Below are positions 12,286 to 23,808 of a DNA stretch of 64,000 nucleotides, in pieces; position 1 is the first letter of the stretch; every line of letters starts with the position of its first letter. The DNA lies in assembly GCA_030407315.1 (NCBI GenBank), contig JALQPE010000143.1, positions 1 to 64,000 on the forward strand, given 5' to 3'. The notes beneath the pieces are model-generated. The model made no database searches. It had not been told where the DNA came from and saw nothing but the letters and a program-made list of their open reading frames with translations. The stretch comes from Asparagopsis taxiformis (taxonomy: Eukaryota > Rhodophyta > Florideophyceae > Bonnemaisoniales > Bonnemaisoniaceae). Both the position numbers and the translations under genes were made by a program.

Positions 12286-13622
12286 TTACAAATCGCCTGC
12301 TTCACTCGCGACTGAAATCGAAACCAACATCGCATGAAGAGCTTTTTTCGAATCTTCAACGGCATTCGTCATGATGTGCGGTGTAATAATATTCACATAA
12401 GTCCCGGCACCTAGGAACAACAACGCCTGTAGAAGCAGATCCAGAATACAACATCGATCAGTTTCGCAATGCCAAAATCCATCCAGACGATCCTCATCGG
12501 TGGGCAACGACGATATTTTCATACGCTCCATCAACAAAACCATAACCGCTGCTACTGGACAGGCAGACAGTTTGTGATGACTTCCATAAGGCGTATTCGC
12601 AGTGCAGTCACAAATCAACACGCCCACCCGTCAGCCGCAGCGAGAAAAGCCCTTTCATCGCTAACTCTCAAACACGTCGCCAATAATTGCGAACAGGCGT
12701 CCACAACGACGTTGCTTTCCGCAGATTTGTGTTGCGTCAATTCGCCGGCATTCGCATCCGAAAGGTCGCACATAACCTCTGCAATCGCACGATGAACAGG
12801 ATCCGGGTCTGGCGTGTCCTGCGCGGCATGAAAAGAAGGCTTGAGTTGGGTGCAAATCATGTGCAAAAGCTGATGAGAAGTTTGCGAATAACCGATGACA
12901 TCGCACAGCGCGGCAGCGGCATGTTCTGCAATTTGCGGGATACCAATCGCGGCGATGATTGTCGACAGAATAGCCGGGTCGCTCGAATAGGCCTGCCAGG
13001 CTTGTAAACAAGAGACAGCGGCACGGGCATTACGCAAAGCCGCATGGTCGAGATGGGCAGGAAGATTGGCCTGCAAATTGGCCATCATGAAGAGAGGCGT
13101 CTGCTGAACAACGTGTGCATTTGTGGCACAAAAGCGGTGCAAAGGCTGCGTCTCGGCGTGTTGATACTCGAGCATGACGGCCGACATGACGTGAAATATG
13201 CGCACCTGTTCGTCGGCGAGTACGCAGCGGGGGTCGAGCCACATGGAGATGCGCAGCGACGATTGAAAATGTGCCATCGCAAAGGCGCATGCGCGCGCGA
13301 AGAAATAGAGGGCAGAGGGGTGGTGGAGCGGGAGCGCGAGCGCGAGGGCACGAGGCGGGATTCATAAGGCGTAGATGCGTTGTGGGTCATCGGTGAACAT
13401 CAACCAATCGGTTTGGAATCGACGATGCAGCGTAGTGGCGGCGAACAGAAGCGCGTGTGGCGTCGCATCGGTGTTGATCAATTGTGCGCATATGGAACAT
13501 GTTGATTGGGAATGACGCACGGCGGTGAGATAACGATCGGCTTGCGATATTTTTGTGCCGCGGTCGAGTGTGGGCAAAGCGAGATGCACGTTGGCGAGGG
13601 TGAATTGATGTGTGTTTGTCAT
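12286..13622 (-). pseudogene. Transportin-3/importin-13-like gene, broken (left copy)
   Basis: Starts at ATG 13622. The first 86 residues contain VHLALPTL, ADRYLTAVRHS and LLFAATTLHRRFQTDW, which resemble the N-terminal HEAT region of MTR10/transportin-3/importin-13 nuclear transport receptors. An in-frame TGA at 13362-13364 interrupts the frame, after which the same frame continues (PRALALALPLHH...) to about 12615 with Ala/Leu-rich helices like HEAT repeats. A frame change near 12620 is needed to enter the last piece (12627-12286). Full receptors of this family are near 900-1000 residues, so the copy is also truncated. Mirror copy at 15310-16645. The family call rests on pattern, not alignment. 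Confidence 0.5.
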
Positions 13623-14160
13623 GGATTACGATTAGCGACTTGATCCATGAAAGTGTATGTTGGAAAAATAGTCGGAGCGTGTTGTGGTGTGGGGCGTTTG
13701 GTCAATCTTGCGTTCAGCCTTTCTGTGTGCCTCTCGACCCCATTTCCGGACACCTGTCTCAACACACATTCTGCTCGCCCATTGGCTGTTTCACACGCTG
13801 GTGATGTTTACAATGTCAGCATGTCTCCCAGACTTCGTAACCGACTATGGAATGGTGTGGCCGTATTTTGCGCCTCTCGTCGACGCTCTGCAGAGGTAAT
13901 GTATACGTTGCTGTGCGCCCAAGTGGGCCTTGGTAGATCCAATGAAATTTTGCTCGACTTGGGCGATGGCAGTCAGCTCGGACAGCAAGCCAAGAAGCGT
14001 GGTACAGATGCAAAAGCTGTCAGTATTATTGTTACACTGCCTCAGGTTCTATTGACCTATTTGGTCACCTGTGATGATGGCAGTTGGATTGATGATACAA
14101 GCCTTTTTTCATTGATGAATTTGACACGTCCACTCTGTCCATTTCGGAAGAAATTATACT

Positions 14161-14183
14161 CTCCATGCCCACTGGGCATGGAG
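14161..14183. repeat. Palindrome with 1-nt spacer
   Basis: CTCCATGCCCA, one C, then TGGGCATGGAG: an 11-bp perfect stem. Confidence 0.9.
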
Positions 14184-14210
14184 TACAATACGACTGGCAG
14201 TCGTATTGTA
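14184..14210. repeat. Palindrome with 1-nt spacer, abutting the previous one
   Basis: TACAATACGACTG, one G, then CAGTCGTATTGTA: a 13-bp perfect stem starting on the base after the previous palindrome. Confidence 0.9.
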
Positions 14211-15309
14211 ATGTGTTTATTTTCCAAGGACTGGATATCAACGACCGTGAACTCGTGCCTCTATGGATAGAACGCTGTAATTCTAATTAGTCCGCAGGGT
14301 GCTACTTTTCTTCTAGATCGCATTGAGAGGTTGCAAAGGTTCCCGATGTTGCGAACTTTTGCGTACAATGCTGCCAGGCATGAGAGTCCTGTGCAATTGT
14401 CTCTCTCAATGTTGAGAGACATGACTCAGGAGCTGCAGAATTTATCCAGTACTTTGTTCCAACTTATTCAGAGTGTTTTTTGCATGGTATCAAGATGATA
14501 ATGGTTGAGAATCCTGCTGAACTCCAATTTAGAAGCGTGGAGGACGCCGAATACGCGGACTCCGCGTCACTCATTGTTGCAGACGCAAAGCTCACAGAGG
14601 CAACAGTACGCTCCAGGAGCAAGCGAAGAACACGCACAGAACGGAAGGAGAGAACCGGTGCCTCTCTTGCTGCGGCTAGAAAGAGAACAGGGGTTGCCTT
14701 TGCAGATTCTCTTTTATTCCCAGCCATTGTTGTAGCGAAGGGCAAACGTGAGGCTGAATCTGCTGCTGGACCTCATCGAGCTCCGTGATCGCATCGTTTC
14801 CAGTTACTACTTTTCCGACAACTCTTCCACGATGAAATTAGCAGTGACCAACGATCGCCAATTCACTGCCTATTCTGGATACTTGGGTCAATATTGTACT
14901 GTGTAGATAGTTGATGCACGCTCTGGAATAGTTTATCACACTCTTTCCGACTTGCATCTATGGGCGTTGTTAATATCATCTGAAAGCGGCGGAGACCTCG
15001 AAGCGTTGCGTTTCATCTCAAATTGCAGTGTTTTTTCTGCAACGCAGCAGTACAATGGAATGCTTTCCAAGGAGAAACCAAGACTTGGACGTCACCTGAA
15101 GCAGAGAAGTCATTATCATCGAGTGTATCACCAGCGTGTGAAACAGCCAATGGGCGAGCAGAATGTGTGTTGAGACAGGTGTCCGGAAATGGGGTCGAGA
15201 GGCACACAGAAAGGCTGAACGCAAGATTGACCAAACGCCCCACACCACAACACGCTCCGACTATTTTTCCAACATACACTTTCATGGATCAAGTCGCTAA
15301 TCGTAATCC

Positions 15310-16645
15310 ATGACAAACACACATCAATTCACCCTCGCCAACGTGCATCTCGCTTTGCCCACACTCGACCGCGGCACAAAAATATCGCAAGCCGATCGTT
15401 ATCTCACCGCCGTGCGTCATTCCAATCAACATGTTCCATATGCGCACAATTGATCAACACCGATGCGACGCCACACGCGCTTCTGTTCGCCGCCACTACG
15501 CTGCATCGTCGATTCCAAACCGATTGGTTGATGTTCACCGATGACCCACAACGCATCTACGCCTTATGAATCCCGCCTCGTGCCCTCGCGCTCGCGCTCC
15601 CGCTCCACCACCCCTCTGCCCTCTATTTCTTCGCGCGCGCATGCGCCTTTGCGATGGCACATTTTCAATCGTCGCTGCGCATCTCCATGTGGCTCGACCC
15701 CCGCTGCGTACTCGCCGACGAACAGGTGCGCATATTTCACGTCATGTCGGCCGTCATGCTCGAGTATCAACACGCCGAGACGCAGCCTTTGCACCGCTTT
15801 TGTGCCACAAATGCACACGTTGTTCAGCAGACGCCTCTCTTCATGATGGCCAATTTGCAGGCCAATCTTCCTGCCCATCTCGACCATGCGGCTTTGCGTA
15901 ATGCCCGTGCCGCTGTCTCTTGTTTACAAGCCTGGCAGGCCTATTCGAGCGACCCGGCTATTCTGTCGACAATCATCGCCGCGATTGGTATCCCGCAAAT
16001 TGCAGAACATGCCGCTGCCGCGCTGTGCGATGTCATCGGTTATTCGCAAACTTCTCATCAGCTTTTGCACATGATTTGCACCCAACTCAAGCCTTCTTTT
16101 CATGCCGCGCAGGACACGCCAGACCCGGATCCTGTTCATCGTGCGATTGCAGAGGTTATGTGCGACCTTTCGGATGCGAATGCCGGCGAATTGACGCAAC
16201 ACAAATCTGCGGAAAGCAACGTCGTTGTGGACGCCTGTTCGCAATTATTGGCGACGTGTTTGAGAGTTAGCGATGAAAGGGCTTTTCTCGCTGCGGCTGA
16301 CGGGTGGGCGTGTTGATTTGTGACTGCACTGCGAATACGCCTTATGGAAGTCATCACAAACTGTCTGCCTGTCCAGTAGCAGCGGTTATGGTTTTGTTGA
16401 TGGAGCGTATGAAAATATCGTCGTTGCCCACCGATGAGGATCGTCTGGATGGATTTTGGCATTGCGAAACTGATCGATGTTGTATTCTGGATCTGCTTCT
16501 ACAGGCGTTGTTGTTCCTAGGTGCCGGGACTTATGTGAATATTATTACACCGCACATCATGACGAATGCCGTTGAAGATTCGAAAAAAGCTCTTCATGCG
16601 ATGTTGGTTTCGATTTCAGTCGCGAGTGAAGCAGGCGATTTGTAA
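15310..16645 (+). pseudogene. Transportin-3/importin-13-like gene, broken (right copy)
   Basis: Mirror of the 13622-12286 copy, with ATG at 15310. A single-base deletion relative to the left arm near 15421 breaks the first frame after about 38 residues, so this copy is more damaged at its start. The later frame 15654-16316 (HEAT-like, Ala/Leu rich) and the last piece 16304-16645 are identical in reading to the left copy. The TGA that breaks the left copy is also present (15568-15570 region), so it predates the duplication, whereas the deletion (or the left-arm insertion) came after it. Confidence 0.5.
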
Positions 16646-16855
16646 TCGTATTCTGAGCGCTCATGTGCGCTGATCTTTTCGACGCTGTCTACAATTTTAG
16701 ACATCCTTGACAAACATCAAGACTCCTACTTTTACACGCATTATACAATCTGTAAGATAGCTCTCTCAGCTCTACGACCATTCTCATACATGCTGGCAAC
16801 AAGTGTGTTGGATACACTTTTTCACAGAGCAATGAAGCGTGCGGTTACGGAATGA

Positions 16856-17989
16856 TTGATCATGTCGGGGAAGAGTCGTCTTAATTACTACTCGAGTTGG
16901 GCAATTAGGGGAATAGTGATTAATGTTACCGTGCGTCTTCCTTTCGCAATAGCACTCCGTCGTCCAGCGTCTCCACCCCTCGTTCTGCCACATGACGCGC
17001 TCATACGCGCACCTCCCACAGAACTACTCGTCCTCGCTCATGAGCTCCATGGTGCTTTAGAACACCTTACATATGTCTTGGATGAACTGCAAGCAGCTAC
17101 AGCTCTTCGAGCTGCGAATTATTAGTGCTTGTGACAAAGGTGAATACGGATAACACCCACGATGGTATCCTACTCGGAGGCTAGAGATTGGCCGAAGATA
17201 TGCAAAGAATTGTTGCAGAGAATGACATTTTCAATGCAATCAGTTTAGTAGGGTTCTTGTTGGGTGGTTTGTATGTGCGGTACGCAGCTGCAAAGCTATA
17301 CAATGAGGAAACGGATCTGGTTGCGGACTTGATTGGACGCCGATTTATCTCGGTAGCAAGTCCGCACCTTGGGATGCACAAGTTTTGGGGTTTATCGGCT
17401 CATTCCGGACGGCTTAATGGGAATGGCGGAAAATGTTTTCGGCGAAACGGCGAAGGAGTTGTTATTAAGAGATGAAGATGGATTGCTGGTCGCCATGTCG
17501 AGTGATAATAACATATTAGGATTGAAATTCTTGTCGGCACTGCGCGCATTTGAGAAGAGATATTTGTATGCAAACGTTCGCAACGACTTTATGGTCAAAT
17601 ATGTAACAGCGGCGTTTGAACCCTCGGTACAGATTATGAGTGGTGCTGAAGTGGAGTACATTGTACAGCAAGGGTGGTGTGAGAATGAAGTGCAGGCAGT
17701 GCACATGGTTGAGGAGGATTATGACGAGAAGGGATGCCGTATTTTTATGCGGTTCAGATATTAGGAAGATGGTGGAGATGGGGAGAGATTGGGGGGTGGA
17801 GAAGTTACTGAAGAGGGGCGAGAGGAAGAGTTAATGAGCAAGAGATTGCACGCAATTGGGTGGACAGTTGTCGCAGTAGATTTCCCTTTGCCACTGCCAA
17901 TCGCTCATAATTACATAGTAGCCATGTCGAGAAACGCCATCCATACATGGATGAATGCGAGCGGATGGATGATGGTACAGTTATATTGA
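16856..17989 (+). pseudogene. DUF676 serine-esterase-like gene, broken (right copy)
   Basis: Mirror of the left copy, with the same internal TAG after NTHDGILLGG and the same Ser-to-Leu change in the nucleophile elbow (GFLLGG). Both lesions predate the duplication. Two extra bases in the run near 17741 cut the final frame short (ending at 17764), and one extra G near 17795 shifts it again, so the tail seen in the left copy appears here only as a separate frame at 17789-17989. The lesions shared by both arms and the private ones can be used to order the events. Confidence 0.65.
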
Positions 17990-18854
17990 CGGGAATTCTA
18001 ATCTAACATTCAACATCGTACCCGAAGTACAACCTCAACAATCTCCTCAGTTAATTTATATCGCTATATCACCAACAATAAACGGATATGATGCTGTCCA
18101 TCAACTGTGATTCTATAGAATCACATTATAATGTGTTTAACCATAAAAATATAGTATGTGAGTGATCAAGTGGTACGAAACTTAGGACTGGGCACGTCAA
18201 AAGAGCTCTAGGGTAGGTAGGAGACTATAAACTGGTGCGATAAGATGGGTTTTCACCCACCACCGCCCGCGAACGTCACACCCGTCTCCGCACATGGCTT
18301 CGTGGCATCTATATGCGGGCAGAGAGCGTCGTCCAAGGGGAAAACGTATTTTCCGTGATTCACTCGATGTGCCACCCAACCAACACCCACCCGTTTTCCA
18401 CTGCACGTCCCATCACTTCAATGAATGAGACGACAATCGCCACACCAGTCCTTGCGCCAGGTATGCTGCTTCGCTTCGCGTATTATTCGACACACCCACT
18501 GATCCATTACTCCTACACATACGATCTGTCGCACTGCCCTCTTCCCATTGCGCACGACTCGCAGTCACAGAGTATCATTCCTGCCAGCACTTCATCTCCA
18601 TCTGATTATATCGTCCCATACTCCCACCCCGATGCTCACCCTCTTACTTCCACCACATTATGACACACACCGTCACATCGTCCAGAACAAGAGACACGAG
18701 AACGTATTTAACTTCTTTACCAGCGTAACTAAACCAAACTAATTTAGTGCAACTCTCCAAGGCATTCAGCCGCTACGACCAGCCGCTCCTCTACTTTCCA
18801 GCCTCTCTTTTCCCTCTAATATCGCCTTCGCTACCCTCTTTACAAACATGCAAG

Positions 18855-19060
18855 CCCAGAAATTCTAAAATTTCGGGCCCAAGAAAATTGCAAAAAAACA
18901 TCGATTTGGGAGGTCGAAAGTGCCGTACGGCACACCCCCATCTCAAAAACATGTTCACATGTGCATGTTTTTGAGAATAGCCCAAAAAATAAAGCAATTC
19001 AGGACGTCCGCCGGACATAGGCTTGATTCTAATTTGGCCACAACGGCCCCAGAAGCTACC
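18855..19060 (+). repeat. PAL3 repeat copy C, outer end of right inner arm
   Basis: Palindrome at 18920-18933 and hairpin at 18942-18975. The tail after the hairpin differs from the other copies (AATAAAGCAATTCAGGACG). Confidence 0.9.
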
Positions 19061-19869
19061 AAGCGCCCCGAGCGGCCCCTCCCCGCTCACTTACCCACTC
19101 ACGCCCATCTTGCAGAAACGTTCCTGCTGGCCTCATCCATGCCTTCACATCCACATCATAATCCTCTGCTGAGCTGTTCAGCTTGGACGCTCACTGGAAG
19201 TACTCGTCTTCGACGTCCGCCAATGCAGGACAACACCATGAATACTAAACCCACCGTGGATCTCAGTCATCAACTGTGGGCGTCCTATAAATGACTGCTA
19301 TAGAACCATTGCCCCAAGCCCTCCAGTTTGGACGCTCAGCCAACAGCGATTGCTGCTCTACCTCCTTGGTCGTTCTCCGATGCATGTAAATGCGCCAAAG
19401 TACGACCGATGGGGCAGTCCAAACTTTTTGTACCAGTGCACGCCTAGGGATACCACAAGGTTCGTCATACACACACAAAGACACAAACACACAAAGACAC
19501 AAAGACACAAACACACAAACAACCACGCACTGCAGCACCCAACTTTCGCATGCGTCAGTGATGTGCTGCTGCAGTGTATATGCGCTGTGCGGTAGCAAGA
19601 TTTCCATGCTTGCAGCCATTCACATCCAGACATCCAGCCGCCGACCAGGGAAGCCGTTTGCAGCCGATTCCCCCTTGTCTGCATGGCATCTCGGTGCTGT
19701 CAACACTTGCTTAGTTGCTGCGATGCGAGCAAATGTGCAGCACTAGCCTAACTTGAAATGGACGTCGAGTGGAAGTCCGGCTCGGTTACATTGCTGGTCA
19801 GCCCTGAAATTCTAAAATGTTGGGCTGAGAAATAGCTGCAAAACTGTATCCATGTGCAATACTCGACCA
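19061..19869. repeat. Outer, diverged part of right inverted arm with CA-rich simple repeat
   Basis: Weakly matches 9216-9902 in reverse complement. An (ACACAAAG)-type simple repeat spans about 19465-19525. A truncated PAL3-like head lies at 19695-19850 with TTGAAATGGACGTCG and a mutated second box. No gene. Confidence 0.6.
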
Positions 19870-20095
19870 ACCTGAAATGGACGTCCGGTGAATGTCCAGC
19901 TCAATTGCATTGCTGGCGAGCCCAGAAATTCTAAAATTTCAGTCAGAAAAAAAATGCAAAAATACATCGATTTGGGCGGTCGAAAGTGCCGTACGGCACA
20001 CCCCCATCTCAAAAACATGTTCACATGTGCATGTTTTTGAGAATAGCCCAAATTTCAATTCAAATCAAGGTGTCTAATTTGGCCACAACGGCCCC
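19870..20095 (+). repeat. PAL3 repeat copy D
   Basis: Palindrome 19986-19999; hairpin 20008-20041. It is followed by the family linker GGCCACAACGGCCCCAGG. Confidence 0.9.
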
Positions 20096-20369
20096 AGGAA
20101 CCGGCTGCCGCCCCGACCGGGGTCATCACTGGCTTCGGTAAGCACTAACTGTAAGCCGAAATCGCGTCTTACGAAGGGTCGATTCCAGGCTTCAAGCCCA
20201 AGTTATGCTAGGGAGACATCTTTTTCCCTGTTTCAACATGGTCCCACCTTACATCCTCACGACAAACAACACTCACACATCACGTTACTCATATTCCGTG
20301 CACTTTGTATGAGTAGTGAGCCCGCCTGCTTAGTTGCTGCAATGCATGGATGTGGGCAGCACACGACCA

Positions 20370-20600
20370 ACCTGAAATGGACGTCCGGTGGATGTCCAGC
20401 TCGATTGCACTGCTGGCCAGCCCAAAAATTCTAAAATTTCGGGCAGAAAAAAATTGTGAAAAATCATCGATTTGGGCGGGTCGATTGTGCCGTACGGCAG
20501 ACCCCCATCTCAAAAACATGTTCACATGTGCATGTTTTTGAGAATAGCCCAAATTTCAATTCAAATCAAGGTGTCTAATTTGGCCACAACGGCCCCAGGA
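20370..20600 (+). repeat. PAL3 repeat copy E
   Basis: Palindrome 20487-20500 with one terminal mismatch (GGCAG); hairpin 20509-20542 intact. Copies D and E are joined by about 275 bp of a shared linker, making a short tandem array. Confidence 0.88.
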
Positions 20601-20689
20601 ACCGGCTGCCGCCCCGACCGGGGTCATCACTGGCTTCTGTAAGCACCAACTGTAAGCCAAAATCGCGTCTTACGAAGGGTCGATTTCAG

Positions 20690-22446
20690 GCTCAACACGT
20701 CAGGGACAGGTCTTGGTCCTTGTTTCATCATGGTCCCGCCCTACTCTCTCACGATCAACCTGAAATGGACGTCCGGTGGATGTCGAGCTCGATTGCATTG
20801 CTGGCCAGCCCAGAAATTCTAAAATTTCCGAAAAATCAATTTTGTGGCCCAGCATCTCCTGTGCCGAAAATTCCCGCGCTCACTTTGTTATATACGTCTA
20901 GACGTGTTTCGCACTTGTACGCATCAGGGAAGGCGTCACGGAAGGTTGAGACTACGCTACTTGTGTACCGCGTCGTCTGAAATAGCGAGTAGTGTTTGTT
21001 GTATAGTTGTGGAGTATGCGTCTGGTGGTTTGTAAAGCTTGCAGAACGGGATAGGGATGTGGGTGGCTCCATTTTATGAATACATGAATACAAATATTCA
21101 GGGTTGACGAAGCGGAAAGGCATACGCTCATACATGTATGAGTTTGCATAGTGGAGAAAATATTTACATCGAAATTTACATGGAAGAGATGGAGGTTTTA
21201 AGGATGAGGTATGAGAGGAAGAAAATTCTTCTGTGGTATGAGGATGTGTTCTGTGGGGGGTGGATGGAATCTTGGGATGGGATGGTACAGGGGGAAGTGG
21301 AAATGTACGGAGTGCGGGTTTAGATTGGAGTGTGATTCGGAGAGGAGTGCCGACAAGCATATTATGGGGATTGGGAGACGCTGCGGGGTGTTGGGGTAGT
21401 GAGGGCGGAGGAGGTGTTTAGGTGGGACGTAGGAGGGTGCGGTTGAAGGCCCCGGGAGGAGGGGGTTTTAGGAAAGTGAGGAGAAAGAGGTGGGAAGGGG
21501 GTGGCGTCTGTTCTGGCTGTGGTGAGTGGGGATGTGATGGGAAGAAGAGGGTTATTGTATTTGGGGAGGGAGGAGAGTGGGAGGATGGGTGCGAAGTGGG
21601 GGTTGATATGTGGTTCAGAGCGGGGAGGTTTCTGGGGAGACGGCGGGGGAGCGGGAGCGTGGGCCGGTGGTGGTGGTGGTGGTGTATACGGTATCGAAGA
21701 TGCGGATGGCGTGGGGGCATGGAGCAGCTGAGGGAGGGAGGGGTGGAGCAGGTCGAAGAGTAAGCTGCAGGGGAAGTTTGTGGAGAGGGCGAAGGAGAGG
21801 GGTTGAAGGTAGAGGAGAGAGGGTATTGAAGAACAATACGTTGCAAAGGTGATGGGGGAGAGCATGGTCGAGGGGATAGGGGATGTTTTTCCCTATTCTG
21901 AGGTAGTATGAGGACTGGTTATAAGAAATCTGTACGGTAGAGCAGAAAAGTAGGTATGGAATGGAGGTGTGCACCGTGGAAGCGGGGATAGGTAGCTGAA
22001 AATGCGTTCTAGAGTGGTATTGGGGGTGTTTGAGGTACAGTACGGGGGAGGTGAGCACCAAATGGAAGGGGGTGTGAGCGAGAGGATGAAAAAATTAAAG
22101 ACAAAATTGGAGTCGACCGACAAGGAAAAATAGAGTGGTCGCCGTGATGGATGCGGACATCCATGTCGAGCAAGGCGGCAGAAATTTCTGGGGTCGAAAT
22201 TTTTGAATTTCTGAACCGGCGCCCGTCCTAGGTTGACATAGACATGGCGGAAGTCCATCCCGAGGGGGACATCCGTGGTACTAGAAACAATGAATGTCGC
22301 CCTAGTAATACTAGACGTACTAGACCGCATGGACGTCCGGTTCTAGGCGGACATCCAAAAATACTGGAGAACATGGACGTCCGCCTAGTAATACTAGGTG
22401 TACTAGAGGTTGTGGACGTCCGCATCCATTTCCGAGAACACAGACG
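20690..22446 (+). repeat. Long direct repeat, left copy
   Basis: Nearly the same sequence as 38185-39976. It begins with a truncated PAL3 head (to about 20828), passes a strongly purine-rich plus strand (21200-21850), and ends in clustered GGACGTCC/GGACATCC boxes with CTAGTA motifs (22150-22446). The two copies differ by indels that are not multiples of three (for example inserts near 39140 and 39255 in the right copy), so the open frames inside are not under coding constraint. A short reading KCTECGF...DKHIMG resembles a single zinc finger and is shared by both copies, but its frame context is not. Confidence 0.9.
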
Positions 22447-22501
22447 ATGTTACGGCTAGCCGTTTCTATTAGTTTACACGTAGCAACGTAGCAGCTTACT
22501 C

Positions 22502-23004
22502 TGTAAGGCCCCTGGGCCGCATAAACACCCCACAAGGTCCATTGGACGCCGGACCGGGACCATTGGTCCTGGTCCGGTCCCGGCATTCTCGTTGACCATT
22601 TAAGGTCAACGGATTGACCACTAAGCTACAATAAAGGTAGATCGTCTCGGTTCCAAATCTTTCGACCGTGGTCGTTTAACTTACAACTAAACGGCGGCGG
22701 CAATTCCCTTACCGGATACCCGCTGCTCCGTTTCGATCTCCAATTGGGGATCGCTCGCACATTTCCCCAATTGCCCGCCGCGAGCCTCCTCCGGCGGGGG
22801 TGCACGTGGATTGCCCTAGGGCATTTCGTCTCCACGGTAGTGGAGAACCTTCCCGCTTCTTTTAACGCCGCTAGGCGACCGGGAGGGGCCGTCCGCCCAC
22901 CGGGACAAGGCTGCCGACTGGGAGTGCTGTCGGTTGGCACCCCCAGCCGGTCAACCGAAGCCAACGCCCGCAGGCTTTTCAAACGGTCCCGACCGCTGCC
23001 GTCA
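22502..23004 (+). mobile_element. Candidate LTR followed by a primer-binding-site-like sequence
   Basis: TGGTATCACAGTTGCGG at 23006 begins with the 8 bases typical of a primer-binding site for initiator Met tRNA, and is preceded by ...GTCA and a one-base gap. TG at 22502-22503 could be the start of the LTR. No second copy of this LTR exists in the window, so this is tentative. The segment 22450-23400 is absent from the right direct repeat's flank. A matched A-box-like TAGCTTAGTGG lies on the minus strand at about 22617-22627 without a good B box. Confidence 0.3.
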
Positions 23005-23425
23005 GTGGTATCACAGTTGCGGAATACGTCGTGTGAAAACCACGCGTGGAGGCGACCACAATCCCCGCGGGGATCCATCGCGCTAAGTGCCTAGTTAACC
23101 TTGAGTGGGTTGAGGACGGCCACGGCCGATAGATCCCTCCAGCAGGTTAGATCCAGCCGTCCCGGACTCCGCTCTACCACCCGCTACCGGGTTGGGAGAC
23201 AGGTGTCCGGGCTCCGAGGGATCGATCCACCCGACACAGCCCTCGGGCTACTAGGATCGCACGAGGCGTCAACCTCGTGGAATCGGCGCTCTCACTCGTG
23301 AGTTCGAAGCCTTATCCCTATCCTCTAATCCTCCTCGGAGGTATAATCCATCTACAAGGGCTAAGGTCCTACACCTGCAGTCTCCAAACCTGTTTCAACC
23401 TGTAGAACTCGCTTTCGTTCAGTAT

Positions 23426-23731
23426 ATGACCTGCTTTGCCCCAAAAACCGCTGTGGAAAAATCACTTGGGTGCATTTGTTTAAAGTGGTCCACATGGGAC
23501 CCGGACAACGGATCCGTTGACAGCAATGACACTGCATCCCACAGTGCAGGTGGTCCTTGGTTTGACCTCATTCCTGCATCTACTATATCTGGCACCGTGC
23601 ACATCGTACGAAGTAACTTTCCAGTCAAGCCATTTACGAAACAAATGCACTGGTCGGACCACCGTTTCTATCTCAACCGCTTCTACACCAACACTGATTA
23701 CCAGTTCACAGATGATAATGAAGAAGAATAA
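23426..23731 (+). pseudogene. Fragment resembling the C-terminus of a Plavaka-like transposase
   Basis: An open frame ends DYQFTDDNEEE and holds DLIPASTISGTVHIVRSNF and HWSDHRFYLNRFYTN. The pattern 'LIP...VH.VR...H..Y.LN.F' resembles the last segment of Plavaka/KDZ-type transposases. It has no upstream transposase body here, so it is an orphan fragment. An unrelated small protein cannot be excluded. Confidence 0.35.
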
Positions 23732-23808
23732 ATCTAAATCGCAGCACTCTATTGATAATGTACTACATGATAAGCCTTCTAGTCAACGTCACATTTACTG
23801 CACTAATT

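Larger units (their letters stand above)
9930..13805 (-). repeat. Left arm of giant inverted duplication
   Basis: Reverse complement of 15127-18990. The inner break is sharp: both arms share CACACGCTGGTGAT ending at 13805 (left) and starting at 15127 (right), then diverge. Differences between arms are few and mostly single-base indels. Examples are one extra G near 13520 in the left arm, two extra bases near 17741 and one extra G near 17795 in the right arm. Confidence 0.95.
13806..15126. other. Unique spacer between the inverted arms
   Basis: About 1.3 kb present once. Open readings in several frames (for example LDINDRELVPLWIERC near 14235 and a Leu/Ser/Arg-rich stretch near 14500-14790 plus) suggest a decayed gene. 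I recognise no family. Two short palindromes lie at 14161-14210. The divergent importin-like copies start on both sides of this spacer. Confidence 0.5.
15127..18990 (+). repeat. Right arm of giant inverted duplication
   Basis: Mirror of 9930-13805. It contains the importin-like and esterase-like copies on the plus strand and ends in PAL3 copy C. Gene order reads outward from the centre in both arms. Confidence 0.95.

Noticed and set aside
18313..18663. 116-codon plus-strand frame in the right arm (mirrored at 10621-10271)
   Set aside because: Kept only because the arms are near-identical; Ser/Thr/Pro/His-rich with no domain, and nothing else supports it as a gene.
21362..22061. Long Pro/Ser/His-rich frames on the minus strand (and the like at 38726-39591)
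   Set aside because: Products of a purine-rich opposite strand; the two copies of the repeat differ by non-triplet indels, so the frames are not conserved.
4798..22448. A single 17.6-kb transposon bounded by the inverted GGACGTCC termini
   Set aside because: No direct target duplication at the two ends, and a third terminus at 39976 shows that the family inserts independently.
22590..22640. tRNA-like 5' half on the minus strand (GTAGCTTAGTGGTC)
   Set aside because: A-box matches well, but there is no 7-nt anticodon loop with a proper 5-bp stem, no T arm and no matching acceptor stem.
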